Assembly (NCBI GenBank): GCA_018873245.2
Contig: JAEMBT020000004.1
Location: 558,001 to 622,000, forward strand
Reading direction: 5' to 3'
Length of the DNA stretch: 64,000 nucleotides
From: Archegozetes longisetosus
Taxonomy: Eukaryota; Arthropoda; Arachnida; Sarcoptiformes; Trhypochthoniidae
Shown here in pieces: positions 55,001-64,000 of this stretch (its first letter is position 1; every line of letters starts with the position of its first letter). The position numbers and the translations under genes are program-made. The notes beneath the pieces are model-generated. The model saw only the letters and a list, made by a program, of their open reading frames with translations, did no database searches and was not told the DNA's origin.

Positions 55001-58000
55001 AAGCTATTTATGATAGCAATTTTTCTCAACACTTTTTTATTCATAACACATCAATATTTCTTTTGGAAAGAAGAAAAAGTTTAACCAAAAATGAAATTTT
55101 TTTAATCCGCAGCCAAGTAGATAATAATGAAATATTTTGCATCGATGACGACGCTCTCAGAGGCTTAAAAGAAATGGAAATAATGTAAGTTATTGTCAGC
55201 ACGTTCTTCTCATTCATAACTTTTGGACGTTGAGAATATTTTTAAAACCTATAACGCATCTTTTCTACTTTTTCACCCTTAATAAGGACCCTTAATCGCA
55301 ATAATATCACAACCTTAGGGAGAGATTTGTTCGAAGGCATGGAAAGGCTTAGAGTTCTGTAAGTTTTATCTCAAAAGTTTTCTTATTTGTTATTCAGATT
55401 TTTGTTTCTATCTGAACAAAAGTAAAAACCTACGAATCTATCTAATACTCATTCTAATTACGTGAAAACGAGTTACGAAGCTTTTTATTTCAATCTTATC
55501 TTTCCGGAGGTTAACTTCGAATATTGAATAGAAAATTTTGAAATAATTAGTTTTGATTTAACTCAGTAGTTAATTGATTCTTAACTCGCTATTAAACAAA
55601 AATATTAAATCATAATCTTTCTGGATAAGTGATAAAAGAGTTTGAATTGATTAAGAGTTAGCCTCTAGTCAGAAGATGAAAAAAGTGCTGAGCTATTTAT
55701 TAATAGTGTCGATTGTTACGCACCAAATTTTAATCTTTAGTAAGGTCCAATAATTATTGCTTGATTAAATAGATTGGCTATTTTGCATAAAAACTACATA
55801 TAAATACTAGCATTGACCGAGTTACACTTTATTGCAATTTTAGAGAAAAATTTAGTTGAAATACTTAAAAGTTTTGTCACACTTCAATATAAAAACCAAC
55901 AAAAAATATATTCTGGAATTAGGAGTAACACCTTTTTTCAACATGAATTATGCATTGAGTACTTCGTAGACTGTGCTTATCTTTAAATAAAAAGAAGTAT
56001 TTATTGCGTAGTCTTTAAGGAAGTGCATCAATTGCCTGATAACCGGATTAATTGCTTCAATAATTCATTGAAAAAATGGAAAACGTTTCATTTGTTTATC
56101 TAATGTGATAAAATAGTCGGATATCCGAGAATCGATTGACCTGTGATTGGTACTCTCAATCGTTTGTCAATTAAATTAATTAATAAAAATTAATTTATTC
56201 GATTGAAAACGGATAAGCAATAATTGAATGTCTTTTAAATCTAGTTGTATAGCATTAGATAAGATAAAGCTATTGGGCAAAATTTCAAACCGCAAATATT
56301 TGGTTTCCCAGATTATTCGTAAGCCTTAAGATTTTATATTTTATTAATAAATACAAACGGTAGTTAATTAGTGACTTTTTATTTGAAACAGATTCATTTT
56401 TGATCAAATCGATGGCGTGCACCTTAGTCTAGACAAATTCTCTATTAATTTTTAACCTTAAAATTTAACTTAATTAATAATGTGGTTAATGCTGACGCGT
56501 TCAACAATAAAGTTAGATTTAACTTTACGTTCAAGCGTTTGCAATAAGTGTTCAGTTTTTCTATTGATGATCTTGAAAATGAGCACAAAATAACACTCAG
56601 CTGTTCAATACTCCAACAGTATCGACTGTTTAGGAAATAACTTTTATTATTAATTTGCTTTAGTCATATTTTACGTGTCAACTTTTTTCAATACAGTCAA
56701 TGCGAAAGAGATCTTCATTCTAATGTCCAGTATAGGCATATATTGTTGCGAATGACGCGCTTTCGAATAACACTTGATAAGTTTAAGTCTGCCACGATCA
56801 GAATAACCTAACCCTAACTTAGCTCAAATATGTGCTTGTTTTCAACAATACATGCCTTATTGAGTAGCGAAATCAATATTTTTATAATTATTTACATAAG
56901 AAAATTATTTAAAGAACACTAAACAATAGAAAGGCTCTCACTAGTTTGAAAGTCTCTCGTAATCGGATCTAAAATTTTGTATCACCTAATAGCTGAATTT
57001 TTGTTGATTCAATCATTCAATGATATAGCCAGTGCGATGACTTAGAATACGAATAACAAAAAGATTTATTTCTTATCAATTTTTTTGTCATTATAGTCGG
57101 ATATCAGAGAATCCGTTCTCTTGCGATTGTCATCTTTCATGGTTGGCCTCATGGCTCAGAACAAATGCCAGATTAGGTCTGTTCAGCAAATGTCAGACCC
57201 CGTTTTACCTTCAGGGCAAATCAATTGCTGAACTGCATCACAACGACTTCAAGTGCAATGGTATGTCTTTTTCAGATGAGAGAAACGTGGACTACTTGTA
57301 TAAAAACAAGGCTTAAAGTTTTATAAACAGTTAAAGCGATACAAATTGACGATCACTTAATATATTATATTGTTGTTCCCACTCTTGAAAAGAGCTTTAC
57401 TCTCTTAAGCATTTCCCAAAACAATGTTGAGCTACAAGACTGTAATTAAGATAATGCGCCCGTATTTTAAGAAGGGTTTTAGTTTCGGGAGTAAATTAGT
57501 TTCGGGCAAAATAGTTGATTAAGTGCCGCAAATATGACATGGGGTTTAAGGCTTTTTCGGTGGCGTTACTATTATTAGATCGGGCCATCAAATAGGAACA
57601 CATTCTTCGATCGTGTAGTACCTTTTTCTGAGTTATTTATTTTGTTTAATTAATTATTCTCATGAACCCTTTTATTAAGCAATTTTTCGTGAACCTAATT
57701 ATAGGCTTTTAAAGTTGTTTCAATTCATTTTTGAATGTGTAATCAATTTTTTCTTCTTGTCCTAAAACACACCAGTCAGAGTCTACGCCACTCTTTCTCT
57801 AGTGTCACGACTGTTGTCAGTAATTCTTTATATAGCAAGTAATTGGTAGCAGTGCTGCTAATCTTTAATCTCGATATAATTCTTAGGGCTTTCCTCTCCC
57901 GAAAAAAAGAGATTAAGAGAGAACCACAATATAGTTTAGGGCCTTTAGGTCGTAACTTATATCCTGTTGTATCCTTTAATGTAACCTACAGTCAAATTAT

Positions 58001-60964
58001 ATATTTATTCGCTCAACAGCTTTACAGTTATTTGGGGTAAAGTCCTTTTGAAATTGATTTTAAGTTCCATAATAGCTGATCATTTCCTTCGACTTGAATT
58101 AGTTTTTGGGAAAAACCCATAATTTGCTCTAAACTTGATGATAGATATTCAAAGTTTCTAAAAGAAAATATTGAATTTTCAATCTTATTTATTGATAAAC
58201 TTGTTTATGAATGAATTAGCATTAATTTATAGAGCTTCATTAATTATTCTCGAAATAGAAGCGTAATTTTAAATAATTAGACTCTCGATTATTTGTTGAA
58301 AATGATTGAACAAGTCTTTTCTGGCTTAAAGTGAATAATGATTTTATGGAAAAAAAATCTATAGAAATAAAACCACAATTAATGATTATTACCTACTATT
58401 ACAAGCATTAATCATTGCAAAGGTGGCTGAGGAACAAAGATTTCATATTGTTTTAAAATACTCGTCAAAAACGACTGGTATTTCTGAAAACTTCATTAAA
58501 GACTGGATCAAAAGTTGAAGAAACAAAAATAGATTGAAAGAGAGATTTTTTTTTCTAAATAAAAGTTTGAACACAGATAATTCTGTATTTTGAACATGAG
58601 TGACGAAAAATCAATATTTGTCTAAAACTATTTGTCCTCTAAATTGATACAAAATAGAAAGAGATTTGACTGTAATCCTGGCCCAAACCCCTCGAAAACT
58701 ACAAGAAATATCCAATAAGTATAAGTTTTGGCATATGACAAAAATAAGTTTCGGTCATTTATTACACGCACCATTTGATTCTCTACTTTCTTTCGACAGT
58801 CTTTCTCATAGCCAGCCCTCTAAATGTGTTTTGGACATATTGTAAAACCCGACTTAAAAGCCCTCACGTTTTGGGCATGTATATAGTCCTCCTTTTATTT
58901 CTCATGATCCGTGATTTATTGAACTTTAAATCTGTTTGAGGTAAAAATGTCTCAGTATTTCGCTAAACATTTTCCTCAAAGACTTATAATGTTTAGTATT
59001 TATAAATAAAGAGTAATCGTATTTTGGGGCTCAAAATCTATGTCATCAGAGCTCTCACTCTCGCTTATCGCTAACTTCTACGCTATTAGCTTTGAATACT
59101 TGGTCGCATTTTATATATTTATTGATTTATTTAAAGGCAGTTCTAAAGAAAAATTGATTTTATATCAAATTTTTGCCACTCCTCACGCTTCAAAACGTTT
59201 TCGTTTATTTAAGCCCAAAATTTGCACTGACTTTCGGTGCATTGTTTATGTCAAATATTCATTAATACTAAGTTTGCTTTGTTTGAAAAGACCAAATTTG
59301 TTCTGAATACTTCTAAGGAACATCTAATTATAACCCATTTTTATGCATAGATATCTTAAGTTTGAGTTTTTGTGCTGCAATCAACTCGAATGAAAGCCTA
59401 AACTCTAACTGGTATTCGCTAAACAGACTGTTATTTTGCTATTTTCGCAGTTTTCGCGACTTATATCCTGTTTTGATAAAATGAGTTTTGACTTAAACTT
59501 TTATATGAAAATAAATATCAATTTCTCCCTTTTTCCGTTTCGCTGCACATATTCTGACGTCGAGTTTACTTTTCTTAGAGCATCAAAATTTCGAAAACAA
59601 ATACAAATAACTCCTTTCAACAATTGGCGTCCTTTGAGTTAATGTAACACTTATAGACCAGAACTGTACCCTATATTTCAATATGAGATACTTAACAGTT
59701 AGCGATGAGTCCTCTCAAACATCAGTTTGAAAAAAGATTTTTCTCCAGAATCCAAATAGAGAATAGTTTGTACTCTATATGATTGATAGTTTATTTTTAA
59801 CATTAAGGCAAACTTTTCAGAAGCGATTAGAGTTTTAGCTTCACTTATATTTTCAAAGTTGGGAAAGAAGTAATGCTCTTAACTGCCAGTGAGTTAGAAT
59901 AGTATTATGCCATTTATTATGTCTAGTTGTTAACAAGTCAACACATTATCTATTATCTCATTTATTAATGAATAAACACAGGAAAAGCTCTTCTCAAAAA
60001 TATTTACAAAACCTCTGAGATTTAGTTTTAGCCAAGTCCTTAAATTATTTATTAGTGAATAACTAATTATAGAGAATGTGCTAATAATTTAGAATAATTA
60101 TGTGCATTGGCCGCATAACTTATTCGCTTATTTGCCTTCAGTTAACAAACTGTTCAGGGCTTCAATAATACTGGAGATGGAAAGTTATGTTTGCTTAACA
60201 AAGGATCAAATTTTCTATTTTTTCATCATTACAGATACTAATTACATTCTTTAACAGTTTTATATGTCTAGTGAGAGGCATTCAACTATAAACATAAACA
60301 TTTGTAGAGATATTCAAAATAAATTTGAAGTCATTGCATAAGCTGTTAATTAGAAAAAATGAACTCATCAAAAGTTTAAACCTTCCATTCATTAAAATTG
60401 TGTTCTATTCTTGAGAAAAAGTCGTTTATTGAGTTTTGTGAGAAATAAAATGTTTTTTTTTCAACAAAATAATCTATTTACAACACTAGAAGACGGAATA
60501 AAACTTTTTTTTACGAAAAAAAGCTCATAACCGAGGCTTAAAAATAAACTTGTTCTCAGTGTTTATCTGATCCCAAGAGTATCATTATTATGATAACACG
60601 TTCTTTTTACAAATCCTCTGCCATAAAGAAAAAAGTATATGAAGTCCTGTAACTTTGACGGCCAATTATCTCACTAAAGGCATACATATTTCAATCTTAA
60701 TCCATCATCCAGTGAATGTCATGTTTGTTTTTCCAGCGATTTTTAATCTCTTCTTCTTCTTGTTTTTCTATCTTATACCGAACGGAACGAATATTGAAAA
60801 ACAACAGGAATTGATTCATATTTACAAAATGATGGTGTTTCGCGAGGCTGCACTGTATCACCGATGTGTCCCTATCCGTGTTCGTGCCAGGACGGAGTTG
60901 TCGACTGCAGGGCTAAGAATCTAACCAGGATTCCCGATCATATTCCGGATACCACTATTGAATT
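27631..60964 (+). CDS. slit: Slit guidance ligand, N-terminal part: first nine recognised coding exons; continues beyond the window
   Basis: Slit is a large secreted glycoprotein. It binds Robo receptors through its LRR domains and repels axons at the midline and migrating cells. Exons: 27631-27857, 34530-34601, 45354-45425, 51284-51355, 54852-54923, 55113-55184, 55287-55358, 57097-57260 and 60808-60964. All junctions are GT-AG and in phase, giving 326 codons plus two bases. Residues about 1-32 are the signal peptide. LRRNT 1 has Cys44, 48, 50 and 57 (CPIECDC, TVDC). Six 24-residue LRRs follow from residue 77, then LRRCT 1 ([13 protein letters not shown] ... FKC), which closes domain D1. The last exon begins D2 with a second LRRNT ([14 protein letters not shown]). 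Domain order, the CDCHLSWL cap and the one-LRR-per-exon layout identify Slit rather than another LRR protein. The rest of D2, D3-D4, the EGF repeats and the laminin-G domain are expected beyond 64000. Confidence 0.95.
28319..28336. repeat. Short (ATT)n microsatellite
   Basis: About five to six ATT units in slit intron 1. Confidence 0.9.
28582..28638. repeat. (GA)n microsatellite, 57 bp
   Basis: Uninterrupted AG/GA array 0.7 kb inside slit intron 1. Confidence 0.97.
32028..32051. repeat. Short inverted repeat (hairpin) in slit intron 1
   Basis: Arms CCTCAAC (32028-32034) and GTTGAGG (32045-32051) flank a 10-base loop. A palindrome CTCAATTGAG overlaps them. It lies in a GC-richer patch at about 31980-32150. 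Confidence 0.6.
32195..32221. repeat. (CT)n microsatellite, 27 bp
   Basis: Uninterrupted TC array in slit intron 1. Confidence 0.96.
34530..34601 (+). CDS. slit: slit exon 2 (D1 LRR1), 72 nt
   Basis: The acceptor is TTTTTACAG| at 34529 and the donor CT|GTAAGT at 34602. It reads [18 protein letters not shown], matching LRR1 of fly Slit (ELQGNNLTVI). Phase 2 on both sides. Confidence 0.95.
38868..38897. repeat. (GA)n microsatellite, 30 bp
   Basis: Uninterrupted AG/GA array. A pyrimidine-rich stretch (38790-38830) lies just upstream on the same strand. Confidence 0.96.
43060..43134. repeat. Compound (GT)n-(GA)n microsatellite, 75 bp
   Basis: A GT array (about 43060-43092) changes directly into a GA array (43093-43134) with no spacer. 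Confidence 0.97.
45354..45425 (+). CDS. slit: slit exon 3 (D1 LRR2), 72 nt
   Basis: The acceptor is ATCTTTAG| at 45353 and the donor AT|GTAAGT at 45426. It reads [20 protein letters not shown], close to both fly ([11 protein letters not shown]) and human (QLMENKISTIERGAF) Slit. Confidence 0.96.
46015..46044. repeat. (CT)n microsatellite, 30 bp
   Basis: Uninterrupted CT array in slit intron 3. Confidence 0.96.
49210..49228. repeat. Short (ATT)n microsatellite
   Basis: Six ATT-type units in slit intron 3. Confidence 0.9.
49524..49570. repeat. Three-copy tandem repeat with core TTTGAAAATACT
   Basis: The core TTTGAAAATACT occurs three times in a row, separated by AAAAA and GAAAA, giving a 17-base period. 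Confidence 0.85.
51284..51355 (+). CDS. slit: slit exon 4 (D1 LRR3), 72 nt
   Basis: The acceptor is CATTTACAG| at 51283 and the donor CT|GTAAGT at 51356. It reads [20 protein letters not shown], resembling human Slit2 RLNRNHLQLFPELLF. Phase 2 on both sides. Confidence 0.95.
51356..54851 (+). other. slit intron 4 (3.5 kb)
   Basis: AT-rich, with an (AAT)n run at 52137-52158. A 69-codon plus-strand frame at 53345-53554 has no recognisable family and is probably chance. Confidence 0.8.
52137..52158. repeat. Short (AAT)n microsatellite
   Basis: Seven AAT-type units in slit intron 4. Confidence 0.9.
54852..54923 (+). CDS. slit: slit exon 5 (D1 LRR4), 72 nt
   Basis: The acceptor is TTATTTTAG| at 54851 and the donor CT|GTAAGA at 54924. 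It reads [20 protein letters not shown], matching DLSENQIQAIPRKAFRGA of vertebrate Slit. Confidence 0.95.
55113..55184 (+). CDS. slit: slit exon 6 (D1 LRR5), 72 nt
   Basis: The acceptor is TTAATCCGCAG| at 55112 and the donor AT|GTAAGT at 55185. It reads [20 protein letters not shown], matching QLDNNQITCLDEHAFKGL of fly Slit, including the Cys typical of this repeat. Confidence 0.95.
55287..55358 (+). CDS. slit: slit exon 7 (D1 LRR6), 72 nt
   Basis: The acceptor is CCCTTAATAAG| at 55286 and the donor CT|GTAAGT at 55359. It reads [20 protein letters not shown], matching TLNNNNLTSLPHNIFGGL. The intron upstream is only 102 bp. Confidence 0.94.
55359..57096 (+). other. slit intron 7 (1.7 kb)
   Basis: AT-rich with no recognisable feature beyond splice signals. 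Confidence 0.8.
57097..57260 (+). CDS. slit: slit exon 8 (LRRCT of D1), 164 nt
   Basis: The acceptor is TTTTGTCATTATAG| at 57096 and the donor AATG|GTATGT at 57261. It reads [20 protein letters not shown] ... [18 protein letters not shown] ... FKCN with the four cap cysteines. It starts in phase 2 and ends in phase 1. Confidence 0.97.
57261..60846 (+). other. slit intron 8 (3.5 kb; ends at 60807, or 60846 if the alternative acceptor is used)
   Basis: AT-rich. It contains a possible mariner-type terminal-repeat remnant near 57570-57600 and nothing else recognisable. The pyrimidine-rich tract near 60753-60776 precedes exon 9. Confidence 0.75.
60808..60964 (+). CDS. slit: slit exon 9 (linker and LRRNT of D2), 157 nt
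   Basis: It encodes the D1-D2 linker and the second N-cap ([32 protein letters not shown]). The donor is TT|GTAAGT at 60965 (phase 2). The acceptor chosen is AACAACAG| at 60807, the first AG after a pyrimidine-rich tract at 60753-60776. It gives a linker of normal length that includes the extra Cys seen between the domains in other Slits. An alternative in-frame acceptor, CGCGAG| at 60846, would shorten the linker by 13 residues. Confidence 0.88.
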
Positions 60965-63900
60965 GTAAGTAAACAAACTTTAAATCTATTATATATCTAC
61001 TGAATCAAACAGCAATTCACATGAATTTGAAACAAGGCTAATATAATAATTAAAGTGTTATCTTAAGTGTATAGTGAGTTTTGTACTCATTTGAAACTTT
61101 TGATTGAAAATTTTCAAACAGCAATAGCTTATTCGGCAGACTTTATTAATTGACGTAAAATTAATACATTTTTAAACAATAGAAAGTCTGTATTTTACAA
61201 ATGAGTTGTATATTACTTAAGTAATGACAATATTTGAATGACAATTTGCATTATGCTAACGAAGTGTCAAAAGTTATCGACAATGCAAGACTATTAATAT
61301 ATAGCAGGATTCGAATTAGTAAATTTACTCAATCAAAATAACAAGTGTTAGGATTGAAGAACTTAATTTCTTTAATTGTTTGACGTATAAGTACTTAAAC
61401 ATAGGACGTATTGTTTGCGTTGATACTCAATCAAATTACTGCTTTCGTGCCAAGTAGTTTGAGGCATTATCCAATACGCACACGATTCAAACAGAGTTCA
61501 TAAATCAAATTCAAATAAAATCATAATGTAAAACAATATTAAACATATTTTCAAATCGATATTGAATGAAACAATTTTGTCGCAACCCACATAAATAAGT
61601 AAATTGCAAGCAACAAAACCACACTACGTTATGAGTAAAACTAAGATCACCATTGGTTTTTGGTTTTAAACTCACGTAAACACATAATCTTTGCTTGTTT
61701 TGCAATATTTAATCGAATGGTTCAAATTTGAAAGAAGAACACACAAAATGAGTTGCTTTGGGCATGTCTCGCATCTATACAATCTATACAATTTTTGTTT
61801 AAGTACACAACTATTATTCTTATATAGTTGGTAAATCAAAAAGATATTGATGCGCTTAAGTATACGCTCTACAATCACATCGACATATGATTTGGTTTTT
61901 AGATTCCATTCATAAATACTCATATGTTGCCCTCGCCTTCTCTAGGCTAACATTAGTTGGCAATACTTTGAACATGAATCGCAAAATCAATATATTTTTG
62001 ACATTCAAATATTTCATATAGATATCAATCATTTAACTTCAATCTAGTGTTTGAGTCAATCAGTTTCGTTTATAATTTGTTCGTAAAATTAAGAAAGATC
62101 CTAATTAAAGATAATATAACTTGTTTTAAAAGCAAAGATTTGTTACTTTTAGTTTGGGCATCTCTCACAACTTTTATAGTTCGTACTAATATTAGACAAA
62201 ATTCAGAGAAAACGTTCAACTCTTTCGACTATAAATAAAACTCTAATTTTTCTTAGTATCTCAAAAGGATTTATTAATTAATTATTACAATTTTTAACTT
62301 TTAAACCAGAATTTTTTCGAAAATTTGTTTCTAACCAGATACTGCTATAAAACTGGACTGTCTGTAGCAAATACCTATCGCTTTGTTATGTACTCAAATT
62401 TTTACAGTTCAGATAAGCTTCCTTTATTAAATCATATTTAGTTAAAATCAATTTAAACCCAAAATAATACTTATATTCAATAAGTCATAGTATTGAACTC
62501 ATAGTCCTATAAAAGTTGAAGTTCTGGTTGATGTTATATTCTGTGAACAATCATTCTTCTCTTAACTCTGATTCAAGAATGAGATCAGAATTGATTGAAT
62601 TAATCTGATCGTAAAAATAAGTAATAAATTTTTCTAAACTTTGTTGAGATACAGATTTATTTAACAAGAATGGGTGTGAGACATGAAGACAGCGTGTGCT
62701 CTATTGATGAAAGTCAATTGACTTTTGAACTTTTGATGCTTGCATTTTAAACTTGATGGTCAAGTTCAGAATGATTGCTCTTCAAAAATGTTGCTCACCT
62801 ACTGATAGGGTCATGAGGTTAAGTGGGGTTACAGCAATGTTTTTGTAATATGTAGTGGCTTTTAAGAGTAGACAAAGCGATCCTTCAAACAAAATATAGA
62901 CCGAAACATCGACTTTTTATTACCGAAACCCATTTGCCTAAAGGTTTTTCTCTGTTTATTGATTAACCAATAGATAATTTCTTGAAAGATATTTCTCCAA
63001 TCCATTCGTCTTTTATCGAGATAATCGCGAAAATTTTCAGAAAATTATAGTTCAAATAGTTGTCTCAAATTCAATTATAATCATAGCTATAAAATTGATT
63101 TATTCTGAGTCCAATTGTATTAAAAGCCATTTGAGAACATTTTTAAGAAATTATTAATAAGTTTGATAAAATGACTCATACTGAATTTTATTTTTCGATT
63201 CATAATCTTAATCAATTGATGAATATTTTGAGGTAAACCTATAAATAGATTGAAAAATGAAACTTGAGGCTTCATAATCATCGATGATGGCAACAGAAAT
63301 TCGCATTAGTATTAAGAGAATCGATTTGTTTAGTCTATCCATCAGTTTAGGCAAAAAGCAAAATATGAGTAAAAATAAACTATTGATCAATAATTTTTTT
63401 CTGAAACCTTAGCCCTAAAGTAGTGCAGAACTTCTTCATTAGTCAGTAAGACATCAAACATAGTGTTTTGGCGTGTAGTAGAAAAATAGGCATCGAATAT
63501 AAGATGCATTAAACCCCTGTCGTTCACTTCTGACAGTCATTTTTAATGATAGCAGAGCCCAGTGGCAAACCTTTTGCTCTTCAACTTATTTTCATTTTAG
63601 ACTATGTAATGGTAACTCACATTCTAAGGGCTCCACAATTTGAATAAAGAATTAGAAGAGATACTGAAGAAAAAAGTTGAAGTGCTTTAAGAGAAAAACT
63701 TACAGTAATTGCATTTTTTCTCTTCTAGAAAAGTAACTTAACTTTTGACATGTTAAATATGCATAGAAATTGTCTGTTAACGCCCTGTAATACGAAATTG
63801 TACTGGAAATACATGATCACGAAATGTACAGTTGAGTAAAAAATAATACATGAAATCTGTTATGCTGTGTGTGCGTTTCAGTCAATAAGAAGTTTTTAGA

Positions 63901-64000
63901 GAAGACGTTCTCATCGCGTGTAGAAATTAGGTGTGAATATCACTTTAGGCTATATTTTCGGTCAATGTGAAAGTTTTTCTCTTCTATTTTATACTTCGTC
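60965..64000 (+). other. slit intron 9 (start; at least 3 kb)
   Basis: No further LRR exon was found. Candidate acceptors after good pyrimidine tracts (for example near 62408, 63600, 63729 and 63880) run into stops when joined in phase 2. The next slit exon therefore lies beyond the window. Confidence 0.7.

Noticed and set aside
56800-56820. CCTAACCCTAACTTA, resembling telomeric repeat
   Set aside because: Only two imperfect units are present, too few to mean an interstitial telomeric tract.
27858-64000. Possible intronic miR-218 gene, as found in vertebrate SLIT2 and SLIT3
   Set aside because: I looked for the mature miR-218 start (TTGTGCTTGATC) in the visible introns and did not find it. 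In vertebrates it lies in a later intron, which would be outside this window.

Overview
This is AT-rich eukaryotic nuclear DNA. It has spliced genes with GT-AG introns, kilobase-scale introns, many GA/CT microsatellites and relics of IS630-Tc1-mariner transposons. The protein sequences look like those of an arthropod, and a chelicerate or crustacean seems plausible, but nothing in the window fixes the lineage. No bacterial, viral or organellar features were seen.

Layout. (1) 32-2074, minus strand: the 5' two thirds of a secreted or lysosomal GH31 alpha-glucosidase (acid alpha-glucosidase / maltase-glucoamylase type). Seven exons are separated by very short introns (62-113 bp). The gene runs off the left edge just after the catalytic nucleophile. 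(2) 3127-4387: a nearly complete but dead DD37E mariner-like transposon with perfect 23-bp terminal inverted repeats. Its transposase has one frameshift and a stop codon exactly where the third catalytic acidic residue should be. (3) 4552-6706: one or two older, heavily decayed elements, including a second transposase relic with the same 37-residue spacing. (4) 7425-8662, plus strand: a complete three-exon CHMP4 (Snf7/Shrub) gene of the ESCRT-III complex. (5) 8663-27630: about 19 kb with no recognisable gene, probably the upstream regulatory region and possible untranslated exons of the next gene. (6) 27631-60964, plus strand: the first nine recognised coding exons of slit, the secreted Robo ligand of axon guidance. 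They encode the signal peptide, the first LRR N-cap, six LRRs on six exons of exactly 72 nt, the LRR C-cap, and the N-cap of the second LRR domain. Introns range from 102 bp to 10.75 kb. The rest of slit lies beyond 64000.

The three host genes act in unrelated processes: glycogen or maltose breakdown, membrane scission, and axon and cell guidance. Their adjacency carries no evident functional logic. The most informative observations are the modular phase-2 72-nt LRR exons of slit, an apparently vertebrate-like repeat count in its first LRR domain, the inactivated DD37E element with intact ends, and a few GC-richer islands inside otherwise AT-rich slit introns. I found no convincing evidence for a new biological system.
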